Shown here piece after piece: positions 12,393-25,000 of a DNA stretch of 64,000 nt; positions within the stretch are counted from its first letter, which is position 1, and the number at the start of each line of letters is the position of its first letter. This DNA comes from Todiramphus chloris collaris (lineage: Eukaryota > Chordata > Aves > Coraciiformes > Alcedinidae). The translations under genes and the position numbers were made by a program. Location of the stretch: NCBI GenBank assembly GCA_025345505.1, contig JANVCC010000073.1, positions 7,379,933-7,443,932 on the forward strand. Direction: 5' to 3'. The notes below the pieces were generated by a model. It had not been told where the DNA came from. It made no database searches and saw only the letters and a program-made list of their open reading frames with translations.

Positions 12393-13312
12393 CTGGGCCC
12401 CTGGGAAGTTCTGCATCCGTATACTGCATTTTCACACTGACATTCCCAACCTGTTCTTTTATTTATTTTTTTTTTTAAATTCTTTTTTTTCCTCCTGTAG
12501 TTAAATACAGATAGTGGGTAAGGAAACTGTATGGATAAATCATAAAAAATAACTCCTGTCCCTCTGCCTTCATAGGGAAAGTCACCGCAAAGCCATTTTT
12601 TTCTTATGTACAGCATTGTGTTATCTGCGTCTTTTCCTCACTGTAATCTCTTTTTCTGTGTCATTTATTAAAAATTCTGACTTTCAAACAGCTACATAAA
12701 TTTCTTTAAACATCTCCTGACTCAATAAAAAAGGGAGGAAGGGATTAAATTGAACGCTCAAGCTTCATTCCATCGCCTCACTCACAAAAGTGTTCAGATA
12801 AACTATGAAATAAATCTTGCTGTCCTGTCAGGTCATTTCAATAGCTTTGGTATTATTTATGGTCTCATCTGTATAATCCTCACTCAGAAGTAATCGGAAA
12901 GTTCCCCTTTATGCTTCCCCCCCAGCCAGCTTGCAAGATCTTTAGAAGTGGAAAGTGCAAATGCTTTTACTTCCGCTCAGATAAGGGGCAGGGATCATGC
13001 AATAGGAGCGCATAGTTATTCTGAAATGATATTAATGTTCAATGAAATGAAACATTCTGGAGATGATTTGCCCCATTTCAGTTTTGTAGTAACAAAACTG
13101 GGAGTGGGCTGCTGCTGCGTGAGCTCTTCTGGAAAAGGATTCTTAAATTTCCTTGGTAAATGTGATGGTGTGGGGAAAAGAGGTCCATTGGGGATGCCTG
13201 GTTCCTTTTCTGCTCTGAGCTGTGAGATGTCAAAAGGTTTGGGGGAAGGGGGAGTATTGGTTTGGTTGGTTTTTGCTGTATGGGTAGGGGTTTTTTTTGA
13301 GGGAGAGAGAGA
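12393..13312. other. unique non-coding stretch
   Basis: No gene is recognised. The AT-rich part at about 12640-12900 looks like possible conserved non-coding DNA. A 140-codon minus-strand frame (13016-13438) runs through the tandem duplication at 13313-13410, and a 126-codon plus-strand frame (12948-13328) overlaps it. Neither has family motifs, so both are regarded as chance. Confidence 0.55.
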
Positions 13313-13410
13313 ATTCCAGAGCAGCTGATAGTCCAGAGAGGAGGATAAGGGAAAGGAGATCATTCCAGAGCAGCTGATAGTCCAGAGAACAGTGTAAGGG
13401 AAAGGAGGAG
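13313..13410 (+). repeat. 49-bp tandem duplication (two copies)
   Basis: ATTCCAGAGCAGCTGATAG begins at 13313 and again at 13362. The units share most of their 49 bp, differing mainly in the middle (AGGAGGATAAGGG versus AACAGTGTAAGGG). Two copies only, so this is a local duplication rather than an array. Confidence 0.93.
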
Positions 13411-16400
13411 AATAGACTCCTAAATCTGATCTGCTCATTTTTGACCTTCAATGTTGGTGACCTCTTAACACAGCCTCGGGTTTGACCTGAGCCCATTGTT
13501 TCATTTTAAACCAAAGGGTGTAGCCCACCCATGCACCCCAGGGGGGGCTTGTGCAAAGTCAGCTCACACACCCCACTGCCCACCCTGCCCCCCCTGCAGG
13601 CATCACATCAGAGGCAGAGCTGGGCAGGGACACAGCTCTCAGCTGTAAAGACACAGGGGTTTAAAAGGAAATGTCTGGCCATAAAGAAACCCTTGGGAAA
13701 CTATTGGCATGTGATCTGTGCCACAGCACATCCACATACCAAACAAAGGAGAGGAATTTGCAAACCTGCTTGCACTCTGCTCTGAATGCCCTCTTCTTCC
13801 CAGTATGCTTTGAACAGCTCCTGGTGGAAGAAAGGGATGCCAGCTTTATTCTCTTGAAAGTCTTTAAACGCTTGTGAGACATGGATTTAGAGAGCTGGAC
13901 TATTACTCCTTAAATTATGTGTACTAAATAGATTCTCTGTATTTCTAAATACAGACATCTGGGGTTTTTTTTGTTACTCGTTACGTAAATCAGCATCACT
14001 GAGTTTAATACTTTAGCAGCATGAGAAAAATAGTTGTCTCTTAAAATATGGCTTTGCTACAGGTAATGGTTGACAGATAGGTATGTACTACTTCTTCTGG
14101 ACTCGTACTTACAGCAGCCATTCTCCTCTGTGCTTAAGAGAAATTATTCTAGGCTGCTGCATGAAAGACTTTAATTGTTTATAAATGGAGAAGTCTTTCT
14201 TGCAAATACTTTAAAAATGAAATCTCATCACATCCATTTCATGCGGTTTAGAATACTGTTAGGCAGCTTTTCTGCAGGTGTTTGCTGATTTTTTGCTTTT
14301 GTTTGAGTTGTCCTAATTTGATTCTATCTGAAAATCTTCTGGTTTGATGTCATCCCGTACATTGTGCCGCTGTCAGAATTCTGACTGGCTGAGATGCCAC
14401 GGTGCCTAACCCTGTTACGCTCCATAAAGGCAGAAGTTAGAATCCCTCCGTATAATCTTAGCCCCTAACCCTTTTCTAAGCCCTTTACAAATGGACACAC
14501 AATATAATTTGTCATGTATATTACCCTCCGACAGATCATGGGAGATATCTCTTGCACCGTCATAATTTAGGGTAAAGCGCATTTCTAAGTTCTTATTCTG
14601 GACAATAATGGGAAGGTGGTGTTGAGTACATGGGGCTTTGCTTCTCTTTAGTGGATCTGGTAATAGATTTATGAGCAAATCTCGGGTGTTAGCTATTTGG
14701 TGATACCCTAGTTTGCATCATTCCTTTTTAAACAGCATAGTTCCCTACTTTTCCCTGTAGTAAGCCGGATTCTGTCACTGTTGCTCTGGCAGAATCCCAC
14801 AGTATCAAGCTTACGAAGATGATACACGTATCATAAAATGCAGAGAGATTTGGAGGTGGATGGGTGCAGTGGACGTGACCGTGTGGAAGAGTCTGCCAGC
14901 TGTTAGCAGCTTTTGGTGCCTGCTGGGTGCCTTGCCGGTTCAGACGCAACGTCTTTCTCACTGGGCACGTCTCTGCTTTTGCAAGGCAGGCCACTTACTG
15001 AAGGAAAGACAGTCCCTTTGACATCAGTGGGGCTAAGGTCAACTGTCAGGTTATTGCAACATGAGTCAGAATTTTGTCCTATAAATAAAAAGCTCGTTCT
15101 TTATTTCAAAGCTAAGTGGAAACTTTGAGTATGCCCAGCTGCCACCCCTCATTTAACTTCTTCTCCCATTTACTGCACAGTGGCTGTTAATTACATAGTT
15201 CCTGTTCTCTTCTCTGGCATCTATTTTCCAGTGTTTTGCATGGAAGCAGTAGATAATATGGTATGTGTGTCTCCTTGGAGATTTGGCACTTCAGAGAGCA
15301 GAGTTGTAAAGGGATTTGGTGGTAATCCATATTGTTTAGAATAGTTTATGACATCGGTAAAAATAGTTGTTATGCTTTCAGAGAAGATTGCTGCGGGTTT
15401 CACTCAAGTGTTGAATTTCTAATAGTCCTTTGCAAACTCTAAGGAGTTGTTTTAGGGAACTTCAGGTGTCTGATTATTTTCTTTTTTTTATGCTAAATAC
15501 AGTCTAAGATCACAGGCTAGCACTGATGGTTTCAGTATGAGTGAGATGAGGCCACTCCAAAGAAAGGAGCTCCAGTTTCAGTCAGTTGCAAACCACCTGC
15601 AGCTCAGCAGTCACTCCAGGTAGCAAAAACTCACATCCCAATGTAGTGGTTTCCTTTCCTTGGCCCTTACATTGTTCTTGAGAAGATGAGGAAAGCTTTA
15701 TACAGGTATTCATAGCATTACATTGGAACTAGGACATAACTACTACACAGCTACTGCTCTGCCCTTGCTTCCAAGGGTGGTGTGGTCATGTGAGATTCCT
15801 GCGAAGGACCTGTGCCCACATCTCTGACTTGGTGCTGCCTGACCCACAGAAAGTGAAATTCCTTGGGGAAGGGGATGAGAGCTTTCTCAAGCTGTCTTTG
15901 AATCATCTGTGATGTCTGACAAAGGCGTCTTGAAAAGGCACAAAAAGACTATGTGGATTTAGAAGTGAAGCCAGCTCATGAGATAATTATGCGTGTGTCT
16001 TAGCTGCCATATTTTATTAGCCTAAAGGAACAAAGGAGACTGACAAATGCTGAATGACTTTCAAGGAATCAACTATATCAACCATTAGCTACCGATGACA
16101 TCAGTGTTGCAGCGAGCTGATGTGACAAGTAACAAGAAGTTTTGGCTATAATGAGAAAAGACAAAGGAAACCTACTGATGTGTCACTTGGATCTCATTTT
16201 AACAAGGTACAAAATGCTTGCAGATTGGATGCAGGATACTCTCTTTAAGTATTTATCTTAATGTGAAATTTATGGAAATCATCAGTACCATTAGTTGAGA
16301 AAGCTGGAGGTTTCTGTTTGATTTAATCCAAATGTTTCAAGCATGAGGAAGCACTTCTTTTCATATAGTCAGCATCTGGAACCCTTCAGGTTTCTAGCAG

Positions 16401-19326
16401 TGGTTAAAGCTAGCACACCAAAGACCTAGGGTCCAACACCCCAGTTTATGGACACATTTGTGGAAATTTATGGTGTGTTAGGTGAGCTCTGGGGCACTGG
16501 ATCTGTGGCAGATTGGGAGAACTAATGACCTGAGTTTAGAGCCTGCCTTAGCCACAGCAGATGCTTGAGTAAGTATATTGCAACCTGAACAGACAGTACT
16601 GATTTTTTTTTTTACATCCTGGCTTGGTCCACCACATTAAAATATATGTTCAAGATAACCAGAAATATTAATGCACTACAGAAAACTGGCATTGTATTTC
16701 TCTGCATTCCTTGTACCAAAATAGATCCCCTTCAACATTAAAGTGGTAGTCTCAGAGGTATTTGTTATTTCCAAAGAATTAATGATCATTTAGTCAGCTA
16801 ACAGCCCAAGGCAAAGCAGAAGGGTTTAACGACGTGCCAAGTGGTAGCTTCTTGTAGGAATGACTGCTTTCAAAGAATTAGCATTATGCAAAATGCGTTA
16901 GGATGTGCCAGTCAGCTCAGTGTTTTACGGCACTAATAGTCTGCTTGTTTTTCAAATCATTTACCCTAGTGATTTAGATGCTGCAAGTTAGATTTACAAA
17001 TCTAATCACTGCTTATAGATGAACCCGTAATTATCCGACCAGTAAGTACGTGAGCTTACTCTCAAACAAAATAAAAAACCAAAACAACCCCTAGAGATGT
17101 ATGGTTGATGTTGGAAAGCATTGCTGAGGACTGAGTCCTGTAGATAAATCAAGCCTCTGAGGAGTTTTTACGGAAAGCTGATCTAACTTGGGATCCACTG
17201 AAAATTCTGCTTTCATGTAGAGCAGCAGTTCCTCTTCTGCAACTCTGTAGATAGTGCCAGGACTGCTAGAGAAAATGTTGGTGTACTTCTCTCAGACAGA
17301 GCTTTTAAAGCTTAAGAGTATTTAGAAATCCCATTTTCAATCTCTTCCATGCCACAGAGGCACATTATTTCCATATATTGCAACATCACTGTGAACAGTG
17401 GAACTGAAGAATATCTTCAGACCTTGAAAGTTTAAGGCAAAGACACTGACCAGAAATACTGAGGCTGCCTGATCTAGAGCCCTAATTTCTCCTCACAGAA
17501 CACTAGCTCAGTTCGTGTTCACATGAATGCAGTGTTATATCACTTATTATCTGCCTTTATCTGAAAACTGCAAATGGAATATAGCTTGTGCTGTCAGGTA
17601 GCAGCTCAACACGTGACTTACCCACCCCAGAAGTATTTCTTTGTGCGTGGTAAAACCCAGCTCTCTGACTGCTACGATCCAGGTTCAAATTTTGTTAATG
17701 GAAATGACAATCATTTCATAGTTTTCCCTCGTATTCTATGGTTTGGGTTTGCTATTGTTTTGTTTGGTTGGTTTTTTTTCCTTTATCCAGAAATATGATA
17801 TTCACAGTTGGTGTAAAATTAATGTTATCAACACATTTGTACTGATAGTGAAGAAGGCATATCATACATTCCTAGCTGCCTGATTTAAAGTTCACGTTTG
17901 GCATTTGCAAACTGGGACGAATTCATTACTTTAAATTTGTTAAACTTGTTTATGATCTATGAGAGCAGCACAACCAGTTTTATGGAACATGGCTCATTTA
18001 CTCAGCTCTCAGCCTTGGGAGCAAGAGTGTATCCCGGCTCATTTGACACAACAAGGACTGTCCAGCATGACCTGACAAAGTGATGAATATCCTCCCATCC
18101 CCCTGACCCCAGAGCTGGAATAAGTCCTGGACTGTTTTCTTTCATATGTGAACAAACAACATGAAATCTTATACTTCTGTTAATAGTTCTTTCCAACTAC
18201 AGCACATTTAGTATACACTTTGTGGTTGTTCCCCTTCACTAAATGGTGCTACAGAGCAGTAGTAGGCTTTCTGCTTTATAAGCAGTGCTCGTATTGTTGC
18301 CTCATTGATTGTTTGACACTCTCCAGTATAAAACACTGTTTTCATTTGTCTTAATTTAATTTGGATACAATGTAAACTTAGAACTCAAGTTTCCCATTCT
18401 AGTGGAGTATGCCCTGGAAACAATTAATTTAAATCCAAGCAACTCAGATGTATCTGGGAGCAAAGCAAAATCAAATATGGTTCACCTCGTGCTTTGTAAA
18501 CAAAATCTTGGTATTTTGGGAAGGGAAGTTAACATGGATTTCAGGAATGTATCATGTGGCATTCCCTAGAAGATATCTTCAGTTTGACCAGATTATAATG
18601 CTTCATAGTGCAGATGAACAGCCAGCCTCTCAGAGGTGGTATGTTTGCTGTCATTATCTGGGGCTTGCATACATGGATGAACACAGTTGTATCCAGCTGG
18701 CCAGGCAGAGACTGGCCGTGGTCTGGGTCACAGACAGCTCTCTTAGTCCAGTCCACAGGTTACCTGTAGGAGAGAACAGGTTTCAACTTTTGCTTTCACT
18801 TTGTCAATAGAAAAGTACTTCATCCCAGCATCTGACCTATGAAGAACAAAGAGAACACCTAGTGCTGGCTGTGATTGACTTCAGCAGTGGATCTGTTGTC
18901 TGGAGCCAAATCAAGATACCTCGTAAAAAGATCTCACGATTCCTGATAAGGACAAACTTGGGGATGTTTCTGCCTTTGCCAGTGTGAATTTGCCAAATCC
19001 CACAGGTCTCTGGGATGTCTCTGTAGCAGTAAGAAAGTATGTGGAGGGTTCCTGCTGGCCATGTGAAGAAAATTTTTCCGATGAGGAAATGGCCTGGTCT
19101 TCATTAAGGAAGAGATAAATCATCCTAAAAATACCCTTAAAGTGGAAATGGGCCAAAAGCCAAAAACTGTTTAAAAGCTGGATTGAGGGCAGGCAGCCTT
19201 GTGTTTTGTTGAGTAAATTCCACAGCTACACAGTACTTGTTAATCCTGAGCTGGATTATCTGTTTTTCCAAATGCACTCCATTTGTGGCTGCTGCTCACA
19301 GTTGCATCGTGAACATGGCTCCGCTC
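13411..19326. other. unique non-coding stretch
   Basis: About 6 kb with no recognisable gene, RNA or young repeat. Open frames are at most about 120 codons (18448-18810) with no domain signature. A block at about 16740-17060 has a conserved-element-like texture. A fragment near 15015 (GACATCAGTGGGGCTAAGG) recalls ancient amniote repeats, but too little survives to call it. Confidence 0.55.
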
Positions 19327-19391
19327 CACGGTGGGTATCACAGCACCACGGTGGGTATCACAGCACCACGGTGGGTATCACAGCACCACGG
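19327..19391 (+). repeat. 20-bp minisatellite, about 3.25 copies
   Basis: The unit CACGGTGGGTATCACAGCAC is perfectly repeated at 19327-19346, 19347-19366 and 19367-19386, with CACGG of a fourth unit. Perfect identity between units suggests a recent or actively changing array. Because 20 is not a multiple of 3, each frame reads through all three phases and gives the same three short peptides in turn. This explains two overlapping 80-codon frames here. Confidence 0.95.
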
Positions 19392-21214
19392 CCTCACCTG
19401 CTTTGGAAACGCCTCCCAGGGCAGGAAGGAGACTGTCCAGCAGTGTGAAGCAGACTGGTCCATTTTCCCTTCCTGGTAAACACTGATAGCCATCCTAGGC
19501 CAGAGTTGCCTGCAAACTTCAGGGTGATACTTGCTATGCTGTTACACTTCCTTCAGCTTTTTAAACTGAAATCAGTTCCACATCCGTTAAATATTCAGTG
19601 GTTTGCATTTGAAACTTTATTGTCTTAGCAAGAGCTGATGCGTTCTTCGTGTTCCTTATTTTAGATGTTTCCTGCATACAGATGCATCATTTAATTTAAA
19701 TGTCTAAGACTTCATACGGAACCAGTAAAATTTTAAATGGCATCAACCTTTCCTACATTTTTGCCTTTTAAATATGAGTTGAACCCCATATGAGCAATTG
19801 GTTTCTTATTTTCTTGTGGTTTTCAAGTTGAGTGATAATCACCTTTGGGTTTGTCTTTCCAAGGTGGGTACTTTTAATTTGAATGAAGCTGGGATGTCTT
19901 GGAAAGATTGTTTATTATGGCAACAAATGTATTATGTATTGATACAGAGAGAATCCTGTCTCCATTCTTGAGGAGAATGACAGTAACAGCGTGAAGCAGC
20001 TCAGCAGAAGGAGAAATGGAATTAAAAAAGAAAATACCTGTAGACATCCAGGAGCTGATTCAGCTTGTGTATCAGAATTCAGCAATAGTACAGTACTTGG
20101 CAGAATTGGTTTTAGCTAATGACAGTAAAAGGAAAGATGGGACTTGTGGAATGGAGAAAAAAAAAAAATCACAGGCTGTTATCAGAGAAACTCACAGGCT
20201 GAGAGGGATGGGGTTTTCAATGTAAATCCAATTGCTGTAGGAATACGAATATCCCTGATTTTTCAATGGAAACCACAGAGTCTTTAAATTGCAAAGGTGT
20301 TTTTTGAGAATCCTCTTACAAGACATTTACGTGGGACACAATAGCAGCTTCCCTGAAAACTGTGGGTTTTTTATTTATTGCAATTTAATAGTGTAGTGAA
20401 AGGTCTTCTTTGGTCTCAGATGTGCAGACTGATTCTGCAAACTGCATTTCACTAGTGCTAAATAAATTTACATTCATTAAACAGAGGGGAAACACTTTGA
20501 CTTTACTGATAATTTCTTTCTACACGTTGACAGCTCCTCTATTACAAAATAGATATGCCACTAATGCAAATACAGCTGAAATCCATATTATAGTGTTATT
20601 AATGCTGTGCATACCCCAGTGTACAAGTGATGAGACAGTAGCTAACATGGCCTGATACTTATGGTGACTTCCTCAAAGCCTGTTGAAGTCATAAGATCTT
20701 TCTTTTGACCTCAGTGTGTTTTGGACCTGGCCTCTTTGAAGGATTAATGGTAAAGCCCTGTTTATTTAGGCCCTCATGCTTCTCTTGAAACACTGAGTTG
20801 CCCTCTATGATTCCAGCAGCACTTCTTGCTGAGCATAAATTAAGCGCACCTTGTACAAGAAGTGAGCTGTCTGGCAGACTGGTTAGCAGATGCTTTTTGT
20901 AGGACCTTGTTGGTTCAACTGTGCATGCATAGGGGGATGGTGAGCTGGAAGGAAACATAGGTACAGAGAGGAAAGAATGGGTCAAGATTAGTTTTCCTCA
21001 GCAAGCTTTTGCAAAGTTGTTAGTAGAAAGCCCAAACTGTGGTGTTTTTAAGGTTTTATGTCCTCCCAGCTGATGTAAAAACTCATCTTCTGCAGGAGTG
21101 CCCTAGAAGTACCTATGCAGAGCAGCTCAACAGTGAGAGATCTGGTCCCCTCTCTCCTCTGTCCAACTGAAACGGAGATCTGAACTGCAGGACCACAAGG
21201 AAATCCCAAATATG
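19392..21214. other. unique non-coding stretch
   Basis: No gene or clear repeat is seen. Short open frames (at most about 98 codons) are unremarkable. The AT-rich stretch at about 20400-20660 has a conserved-like look without identifiable function. Confidence 0.55.
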
Positions 21215-22026
21215 TGTCACAGTTTAGGGTCAGGGTGGCCCCTTAGTCCTCTAACAGATGCTCTCTGTTAACCCCCCTCCCTCCTCAAAGGGGAAGAGAA
21301 GGGGAATAAAGGAGAGAGACTTAACGATTAGAAAAGGAAACTAGAACAGCTTTAAGGAAAATTAAAATAATAATAATTAAAAAGGAATATATAGAAATAT
21401 ATACAAAACCAGTATCAAACACAACCCCTGCAGTGGCATTTACGTCACCATCACCACTGATGCTGTGGAGCAGGCACCAGGGCAGTCCCAGACTGGGCCC
21501 CGCAGCAGCCGGGAGCTGTGTTCAGGAGCTGGATTCTGGTACCGGGTTCAGGAACACACAGACCGGGATCGAAGGCAGAACGGACAGAGGCCTCCTCGGG
21601 TGCTCTGAGGAAGGAACAGGAAGAGGACCCGAACCAAGCTGAGCAGGGCCCAGCAAAGGAGGCAGAAAGGGGTGAGACCGTCGCCATCCCTCAGCTTGTT
21701 TTATACTGAATAGGACATCTGTGGGTCTATGGGCTGGAATCCCTCGTTGGTCAGTTTGGGGTCACCCGTCCTGTCAGCTCCTCTCTCCAGGTTCAGCCTT
21801 TCCCTTTCTGCACCCCCCAACGTGGTTCACAAGACCCAGCAGTGGCCTTGGTCTGCACCCCAACCCTTGGCAGTAACTCTAAACACGGGGAGTTATCACT
21901 GCCAGCAGCAGACACTGTCTGTGAGAACAGGCTGCTACCTTCGGAAAGTGCAGTGAGTTAGAAGAACTGAGCTGAAAAATAAAATCACTGAACAGAATTA
22001 GTTCTGTTCTCACTCAAACCAGGACA
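21215..22026 (-). mobile_element. solo LTR, copy 2 (inverted)
   Basis: This is the same family as copies 1 and 3, in reverse orientation: it begins TGTCAC and ends CCAGGACA on the plus strand. By eye I count 17 mismatches over about 297 aligned bases against the 5' part of copy 3, so the two are about 94% identical there. The poly(A) signal position reads CTTAAA instead of the ATTAAA of the other two copies. Flanks ATATG (21210-21214) and ACGTG (22027-22031) match at 3 of 5 positions and could be a decayed 5-bp target duplication. No retroviral internal genes are present. Open frames at 21433-21956 are LTR shadows that recur in copy 3. Confidence 0.93.
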
Positions 22027-25000
22027 ACGTGACAGTTGCCCATACAGCAGGCTGCCTGACACTCTAACTGCAGTCACCACGCAGAGCAAGCTGAGCCATG
22101 TAAGCTCTGCGAGTGGTCTGACAGAGTCATGGAGCCATCTCCTAGAGCAGTGAGGCTGAATTTGGGAAGCAGCCTTAGCTGAGGTACTAATCCCTGGGCT
22201 GAGAGCTGTGCTGCATTCAGTTCTGGTCTCTCTGCACCGTGCTCCCCAGCTCTCTGTGCGCTGCTGCACTGCGCAGGGTACGCGTGTCGTGTGTGTCCCC
22301 CCCCAAAGGCCTTTTCTGAATTTGTTATCTACAGATAATCCCGTGGAGGAGAGCTGCAGTTTAATTCTGGTAGTAAATTGATTTGGATTTGATTTAGATT
22401 TGAAAAATATTTGGAGCAAACCTTCTTTTTCACTCTGTAATAGATAAATTTTAGTGAGACCTAAGAAATCCTCTAATTATGGTATCTGTGCATGTCTAGA
22501 TTGGTGCAGTGGTGACATCTGCTATTGCCGAATCCACTTCCAAAGAATAATAGCAATAATCATGGAAAATGGATTTAGGAAATCTGCACTTTAATGACAT
22601 CTGCTAAGTGTCAAGTTTTGTTCTAGTACTTCACTCGCTGGCTGCAAATGTTGTCTTTGTTCTTACAACAGAAGTAACCATGACCTGGGGCGGAATTATA
22701 CCTTACTTTTGCTTTACTCTGCTCAGAGCTATTGACTGAGGAAGTAGTTTTATTCTGCTCATAATCAAAGTTGTTTTTTACTAGGATTCATAAGCCTTCC
22801 CTTTGGAATCTGTGTGCTGCCATTTACCCACAGTCTCAGCTACATTATAAAACCCGGGGGAAAACCAAGTGTAAAGCTGTTGGAAAGCTTTATGCGTTTT
22901 CTTTCCGGAGGAAGAATTGTGTCTCTAGTTTTTTATAAAAGGGCATTTCTGTGTTAAAGCAGTATTCTTAATGTTTAACTGTTCTACAGTGGGATGGGGC
23001 CATAGTGTAAATAACTATTTCAGTGCTTCCAGAGTCCTGCAAACCTGAGGTGGGCCTGGGATGCCAGCATGCTGGGTACAGCACATACACAGGGACGAGG
23101 GCAGAGAACGTTCTGCCCTCTCCCTTTTACAGGAGAGGCACTGACTTTTTTGATACAAGGCATGATCGAGCTCTCCGCCTGTTCTTCCTGAGCTCCTGCA
23201 CTTTGGAACAAGGCTCCCCCAGTTCTGGATGCTGCTGTGCAGTGCTGCCTTCTCAGTACACGAGGAAGTTGGGTTTAAAAGCCTGGTTTTTAAAAATAGT
23301 GTCTTGGGCGGGCCTGACTCTGCTGTCACCTAGCTCGTTTGTCCCCAGGCACTGAGTGTGTGCAACGGGCTAAAATAAATAAATAATGTCAGTCTTTCTG
23401 AACTATAAATGTAACCAGCAAATAGATAAGAGTTCAGTGTCCTATAATAGGATGTCTTTTCGCTGACTAGCAGAAAGGGAGTGACTCAGCCTGGCTGTGT
23501 ACACACACTGAAATAGACTTTTCAAGTTTGGAGACAAAGGCCTTTACATGCATTTATAAAATTGCCTTGAAAATGCTCGTGAATGAGTTAATCACACAGC
23601 CATCTGATTAGACATGAACAACCTCCCTATTTTTTTTTATGTGATTATGTCATCCCGAGAGAATCGTAAAACAGAATAGACTTGGATGTGTCATCCGAGG
23701 GTGACTAATAAAAAGTAGTTGAAAACAATTAGGAAAATAGTGCAAGCAGGAAATTTTCAAGCAAATTTCACAATTCTGTGTCCTTGAGCCTGCTCTTGAG
23801 AAGGTTGATGGAAAAAACTCCTCTTGACTCGCACAGGTCCAGACTAGGTCTCTGCTTTTTCCTGGTTCCTCTGCGTTCCATCCGTGGGGCTGTCTCCAGC
23901 TCTACAGAAGCATTTTGAGCACCTGAACCTCACAGAGTCTCTCCACTTCTATATAAAGATTGTACTTTCCCATGAGCATGCTGAAGTGGGAACTGCAGCA
24001 GTGGGGATTGGGGAGAGATTGAATGCCACTCAAAATCAGAGCTGTGGGACTCTGGAAAACTGTAGTAATGGCAGAACTGCCGCTGTCGTGAATGTGTGTC
24101 TCATAGCAAGAGGAAGTGCGCAGTTGTACCCCTTCCATACTCAGTTCTCCAGAGCAGTTTCGTGCCCACTTTTAACAGCAACTCCCACGCTGAGTTAATC
24201 TTCCTTCCCCACAGCTCAGCCTCCATACACCAACTCCTTGATGTGCCCCGTTCTTCTGCCGTGCTGCCATTCCCCAGCCTGTCTGCAGACTCCTAGGACA
24301 TTTCGAGGTGAAGAGAAAGGCAGCCAGTGGCCAGCTTGCTGGGAGGATGCTTCATCAGGCCTGCCTGGCCTTTGTCATCTTAGTCACAGGATAGTGCCTG
24401 GCACTGTGGGATCTCTTTGCCCAATCCCCCTGGTACCTTGTCCCCATTTAAAAGGCAGGGTTGTGGAGAACATAATGCAAACAGGCCAGATGCATTCCCA
24501 GAGTCAAGAGGCACATGTACGTAGAGGGCACTTAGCATTTTGTAAAGTACAATAGAGGAGGATCTGAATCTTTTTACTTGCTGGCTTTCATCTTACACTA
24601 AATCCCAACAATGTGAAGCTTTGGGTAAGCTGTCATCATTGTCTAGATATTTGTAACCTACTAAATGAGCTTTTGATTACAAGATCAGAGAGCGAGAGAT
24701 AGACATCAAAAGAAACGTGATCTTTCTAGTTTTCCTGCAGCTTTAATTGTGAGTGGCACCTAATCTCTTAGCAATCAGCTGTCAGGTGCAATGCTGGGAA
24801 AGGAGAAGCCTACAGACAGCTGAGAATTAAAAAGAAACACGTAACTCAACTTGATTACTAGGGTGCACCAGTCTTTGAGGTGTCTTTCTCTTTGCCATCC
24901 TAAGAACCTTGTTTTCCAGCTGTCAGCTTGAACGAATGAATGTCATCTTTCCTGAGCCTCTTTTTCTAGTGGTAGCAGTTGTCTGGGGAGATAAAAACTA

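Noticed and set aside
13016..13438. 140-codon minus-strand open frame with a repeated peptide
   Set aside because: The repeated peptide comes from the 49-bp tandem duplication in DNA; no other protein signal.
17660..17700. GATCCAGGTTCAAATTTTG, resembling a tRNA T-loop
   Set aside because: No matching A box, anticodon stem or acceptor stem is found at the right distance.
19206..19479. Two overlapping 80-codon frames sharing the same peptide motifs
   Set aside because: Explained by the 20-bp minisatellite cycling through reading frames.
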